This document shows, piece after piece, positions 60,965 to 64,000 of a DNA stretch of 64,000 bases. Each line of letters opens with the position of its first letter. Position 1 is the stretch's first letter. The position numbers were made by a program, and so were the translations under genes. Below the pieces are notes generated by a model, which ran no database searches, was not told the DNA's origin, and saw only the letters and a program-made list of their open reading frames with translations. Origin of the DNA: Mesorhizobium sp. M4B.F.Ca.ET.203.01.1.1 (GTDB lineage: Bacteria; Pseudomonadota; Alphaproteobacteria; Rhizobiales; Rhizobiaceae); the NCBI RefSeq assembly GCF_004791025.1, contig NZ_SRUO01000001.1, positions 310,001-374,000 of the forward strand, given 5' to 3'.

Positions 60965-61789
60965 ATGATTTCCATTTTGTTTCGCTTCATTCTCGCTTGC
61001 CTGTTCTTGCCCTGGCTGTGGGCAGCGGCAGGCGCACAGAACGCCAGCTTCCCGGAACTGAGCAGCGCCGTCCCTGGCCATAAGGGCATCACCTATCTCG
61101 ACCTTGCCAACATGGTCGTTCCGGTTCTCGCCGGCACTTCGCCGATCAAGATCCGCCCCATCAGCGGCGAGGCCGATGACGAGGCGCCGCCTGCGACCGG
61201 CGACCTGTCGAGCGCCGCCGTGCTCGACATCAAAGCCGGCGGCGGGGAGCGGCTGACGATGCTGTTCGACCTCGGGCAAGCCTCCGACAGCGCCGAGGGT
61301 TTCGCTGTGCTGGCGCTCTACGACCTCAGCGGCGAGCCGAAACTGCTCGATGCGGTCAATGTCGCCACCGATCGGAGCACGTTTTTTCGCGAACCGGCCA
61401 GGCTTTCGATCAGCGCCGGCGATGACGCCGTCGTCATCACCAGCACGCATTTCAATTCGAACCAGGGCTATGTCAGCACGTTGCTGCTCATGGTCCGCAA
61501 CGACCGCTTCGAGCTGGTCGACACCATCAACACATTCGATGAAAACTACTGCTACAAGCGGACGCAGGATCTTGCCTTCAAGACGCTCGCGGACGGCCGG
61601 CGCTATGCGGCGATCAAGGCGACGGTCACAGACGCCACCGTGCCGGGCGAGGACTGCGAGGGCGAGCAGCCCAAGGCCTCGTCGCACAAGATCTCCGTGA
61701 CCTACCGCTGGAGCAAGAAAGCGTCGCGCTACGTGCCTGGCTCCAAGGCGTTCGAGCGTTTGTCAGCAGAGAACGAGAAACGCTTCTGA
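60965..61789 (+). CDS. exported hypothetical protein
   Basis: A 274-residue secreted protein: signal peptide MISILFRFILACLFLPWLWA through AGA, then a beta-rich domain with repeated acidic/aromatic strands (AVLDIKAGGGERLTMLFDLG, VVITSTHFNSNQGYVSTLLL, TINTFDENYCYKRTQD). Two cysteines (YCYK and EDCEGEQ) could form a disulfide. I do not recognise the family. It stands between two enzyme genes with short gaps. Confidence 0.75.
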   Translation: MISILFRFILACLFLPWLWAAAGAQNASFPELSSAVPGHKGITYLDLANMVVPVLAGTSPIKIRPISGEADDEAPPATGDLSSAAVLDIKAGGGERLTMLFDLGQASDSAEGFAVLALYDLSGEPKLLDAVNVATDRSTFFREPARLSISAGDDAVVITSTHFNSNQGYVSTLLLMVRNDRFELVDTINTFDENYCYKRTQDLAFKTLADGRRYAAIKATVTDATVPGEDCEGEQPKASSHKISVTYRWSKKASRYVPGSKAFERLSAENEKRF

Positions 61790-61867
61790 GCCAAACGCAT
61801 TCGTTTGCCCGGCGAAAATCGGCGCGATAGACTTTCCCGGCAATTCGATGTCTGGAGGGAAGCATCC

Positions 61868-62671
61868 ATGGACAAGGGCAAGATCTTTCGCGACCTGCAC
61901 GCCTCGACCTTCGTCATGCCCAATCCCTGGGATATCGGCACGACGAAGCTTCTCGCCTCCTTCGGCTTCAAGGCGCTGGCGACGACGAGCGCCGGCTTTG
62001 CCTTCTCGCGCGGCCTGCCCGACGGCGCGGTGACGTTCGACCAGATGATCCATCATTGCCGCGAAGTGACGGCGGCGACCAGCCTGCCGGTCTCGGCCGA
62101 CCTCGAGCGCGGCAAGGGCGACAGCCCGGAACAGGCCGCCGAGACCATTTTCGCAGCCGAGGCGGCCGGGCTTGCCGGCTGCTCGATCGAGGACCACACC
62201 GGCGATCCGGAAAAGCCCATCTATGAATTTTCGCACGCGGTCGAACGCGTCGCCGCCGCTGTCGAGGCGGCGCGGGCGCTGAAGCATGACTTCGTCTTCA
62301 CCGCGCGGGCCGAGAATTTCCTGTGGGGCCGGACCGATATCGACGATACGATCAAGCGGCTGCAAGCCTTCGAGCAGGCCGGCGCCGACGTGCTCTATGC
62401 GCCAGGGTTGAGCGACGTCGAGACGGTGCGGATCGTCTGTTCGTCGGTGAATAAGCCCGTCAATGTCATGGCGCGGCCAGGCTTCACCACCGCCGACCTC
62501 GCCCAGGCGGGCGTCAAGCGTATCTCGCTCGGACCGTGGCTGACCAACTTCGCCTTCGGCATGCTGGAGACGGCGGCGCGCGAGATCCAGCAGGACGGCA
62601 CGTTCGGCTTCACCCGCTCCGCGATGCCGTTCGGCAAATTGCAATCGCTGTTTGGCAAGCTGGGCGACTGA
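61868..62671 (+). CDS. isocitrate lyase/PEP mutase family protein
   Basis: A 267-residue TIM-barrel enzyme of the ICL/PEPM superfamily. FVMPNPWDIGTTKLLASFGFKALATTSAGFAFSRG, LPVSADLERGKGD and CSIEDHTGDP (metal and phosphonate/carboxylate site) are characteristic. It lacks the isocitrate-lyase KKCGH loop, so oxaloacetate decarboxylase or carboxy-PEP/2-methylisocitrate-like chemistry is more likely. GGAGGGAAG precedes the ATG at 61868. Confidence 0.87.
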   Translation: MDKGKIFRDLHASTFVMPNPWDIGTTKLLASFGFKALATTSAGFAFSRGLPDGAVTFDQMIHHCREVTAATSLPVSADLERGKGDSPEQAAETIFAAEAAGLAGCSIEDHTGDPEKPIYEFSHAVERVAAAVEAARALKHDFVFTARAENFLWGRTDIDDTIKRLQAFEQAGADVLYAPGLSDVETVRIVCSSVNKPVNVMARPGFTTADLAQAGVKRISLGPWLTNFAFGMLETAAREIQQDGTFGFTRSAMPFGKLQSLFGKLGD

Positions 62672-62684
62672 CGGCCGGATAGAG

Positions 62685-63374
62685 TTACGCCTTTTCCCGT
62701 GCCGATACCGCCTTGTGCAGGTTGACCATCATGGCGGCGGCGAAGAGCGGGGTCAGCAGATTGAGCAGCGGCACGGCGAGGAAGGCGGCAATGATCAGGC
62801 CGGCCAGGAACACCGTGCCGGCATGTTTCCTGCGCAGCGCCTTGGCCTCTGCCTCCGGGCGGAAGCGCATGGCGGCGAATTCGAAGAACTCGCGCCCGAG
62901 CAGGTAGCCGTTGACGATGAAGAACGCGGCGATGTTGATGCCCGGCACCAGGAGCAGCAGCAGGGCGACTATGTTGCCGAGCACAACGACGCCGAAGAAT
63001 TTTATCGCCAGCGCCAGCGAGTGCAGCGCTGGCACGGGACGGCCCGGCGGATCATCCAGATAATCGGTACGCTCGACCACTTCGGCGATGTCGTCGAGGA
63101 ACAGGCCGGCGATCACGGCCGTCACCGGCGCGACAAGAAGAGCCATCCCCATCGCCAGAAGGATGCCGGCGACAATGGCGCCCAGCCATCCGGCCCAGGA
63201 CGGCAGGCCGGGCCCCTGCAGCCACGGCCAGGCCAGCCATTCGAGCAGGCTCTCGATGCCGAACCAAAAGGCCACCAGCGCCAGCAGGGTCAGCCCCAAT
63301 GTCTTAAGGAAGACGGAGCGGAATTCGGGCGAGAACAGCCGGCTGGCGGCGGCGCGGGCAGCGTCGAGGATCAC
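62685..63374 (-). CDS. EI24/CysZ-like membrane protein
   Basis: A 229-residue inner-membrane protein of the EI24 domain family with about four long hydrophobic stretches; the family includes the sulfate permease CysZ. FLDDIAEVVERTDY between two membrane segments is typical. It converges with the PEP-mutase-family gene, with only 13 bases between stops. Sulfate transport is a family possibility, not shown here. Confidence 0.8.
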   Translation of the reverse strand: MILDAARAAASRLFSPEFRSVFLKTLGLTLLALVAFWFGIESLLEWLAWPWLQGPGLPSWAGWLGAIVAGILLAMGMALLVAPVTAVIAGLFLDDIAEVVERTDYLDDPPGRPVPALHSLALAIKFFGVVVLGNIVALLLLLVPGINIAAFFIVNGYLLGREFFEFAAMRFRPEAEAKALRRKHAGTVFLAGLIIAAFLAVPLLNLLTPLFAAAMMVNLHKAVSAREKA

Positions 63375-63438
63375 GGCGTCTCCAACCTCTCATCGACAAA
63401 GACGCTTCCGAGATAGGCACCCTTGTCGAGCAGCGCAA

Positions 63439-64000
63439 CTATTGCGCAAGCTTCCTCTGCCGCGCGGGGATGGTCATCGCCGCGACGCCGACGACCACGA
63501 AACCCATGCCGAGCCAGGCCGTCGGACCGAGGCTCTCGCCCAGGAAGAGCGCGCCGATGCCGACGCCGATCGGCACGCGCAGATAGGCCTGCGACGTGGT
63601 GCCGACCGAGCCCAGCGTGTGGATGAGGCGGAAGAAGATCGAGAAGGCGAGCGCGGTCGAAAAGACCGAAAGTCCAATCAGCGCAAGGATCGATGCCGTC
63701 GATGGCGAGAGCGTCCACGGCCGGTCGAAAACAAGGCTCAGCGGGATCAAAATCGCGGCGCCGCAGATCATCGAGCCGGCGGCCGGCAGCATCGGGTCGA
63801 GCCCCCTGAAGTTGCGCCCGAAAATGGCGGCGCCCGCATAGCTGACGGTGGCGGCGATGACGGCAAGCTGCGCCCAGAGCTGATGGCCGAGGCCGCCGAG
63901 CGCCTCCGTGCCGACGATCAGGCAGATGCCGGCAATGCCGGCGCCGACGCCGACCAGCTTGCGCAGCGTAACCGGCTCGTGGCGGGTGATCAGCGCCGTC
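63439..64000 (-). CDS. EamA family transporter (partial)
   Basis: The last 187 residues of a DMT-superfamily membrane protein; it enters from the right edge. Visible are TRHEPVTLRKLVGVGAGIAG, LAVIAATVSYAGAAIFGRN and the C-terminal EamA repeat with FFRLIHTLGSVGTTSQAYLRVPIGVGIGALFLGE. It would export a small metabolite or amino acid. The stop (TAG) is at 63439-63441. Confidence 0.88.
   Translation of the reverse strand, partial: TALITRHEPVTLRKLVGVGAGIAGICLIVGTEALGGLGHQLWAQLAVIAATVSYAGAAIFGRNFRGLDPMLPAAGSMICGAAILIPLSLVFDRPWTLSPSTASILALIGLSVFSTALAFSIFFRLIHTLGSVGTTSQAYLRVPIGVGIGALFLGESLGPTAWLGMGFVVVGVAAMTIPARQRKLAQ

Overview
The window is high-GC, gene-dense chromosomal DNA of an alphaproteobacterium, most likely a rhizobial genus close to Mesorhizobium. 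The assignment rests on gene content and style: an fds-type NAD-dependent formate dehydrogenase, a DUF47-PiT phosphate uptake pair, DUF1127 and DUF6356 small proteins, many ABC and LysR genes, and several families of GC-rich palindromic intergenic elements. No rRNA, tRNA, phage, transposase, plasmid or CRISPR signature was seen, and codon use looks uniform throughout.

Layout. 1-6.5 kb: end of a peptide-type ABC binding protein, an acyl-CoA ligase with a histone-like tail, a frameshifted methyltransferase, a HAD phosphatase and pgi. 6.8-15.4 kb: MocR regulator, an MttB-family methyltransferase, a GFA-type zinc protein, a sugar-acid dehydratase, a CoxG-like protein, an Mrp ATPase and a VOC protein. 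15.4-17.1 kb: phosphate transporter pit with its DUF47 partner. 17.3-24.7 kb: LysR regulator followed by the formate dehydrogenase operon fdsGBA-fdhD-fdsD, whose alpha subunit lacks one expected Fe-S ligand set and which carries a 142-bp palindromic element before fdhD. 24.8-29.2 kb: a hydrolase/cyclase-like/LuxR fusion protein and small stress-type proteins. 29.2-36.2 kb: an E. coli ydcSTUV-patD-like uptake and aminobutyraldehyde oxidation operon with a LysR gene upstream. 36.3-44.8 kb: DeoR regulator, two choline-kinase-like proteins, a dimethylglycine-dehydrogenase-like flavoprotein, a methyltransferase, a DMT exporter and a cytosine-deaminase-like hydrolase. 44.9-51.1 kb: an ABC exporter, ilvD, a PhnB-like protein and prfC. 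51.2-59.7 kb: small DUF genes, a winged-helix/helical-repeat regulator, an amino-acid oxidase, an amidase, tandemly duplicated class II glutamine amidotransferases, and an Lrp regulator. 59.7-64 kb: dut, a HAD phosphatase, an exported protein, a PEP-mutase-family enzyme, a CysZ-like membrane protein and the end of an EamA transporter.

Much of the window fits use of methylated amines, polyamines and one-carbon units: MttB-family demethylation, a flavoprotein with a folate-binding GcvT domain, formate oxidation to CO2 with NADH, and polyamine aldehyde oxidation. That linkage is inference from content. The points most worth checking are the FdsA cluster-ligand loss, a roughly 60-bp element repeated upstream of two unrelated minus-strand genes at 52.4 and 57.9 kb, near-perfect LysR-type palindromes in front of two operons, the fused hydrolase-cyclase-LuxR protein, and long inverted-repeat elements sitting inside operons.
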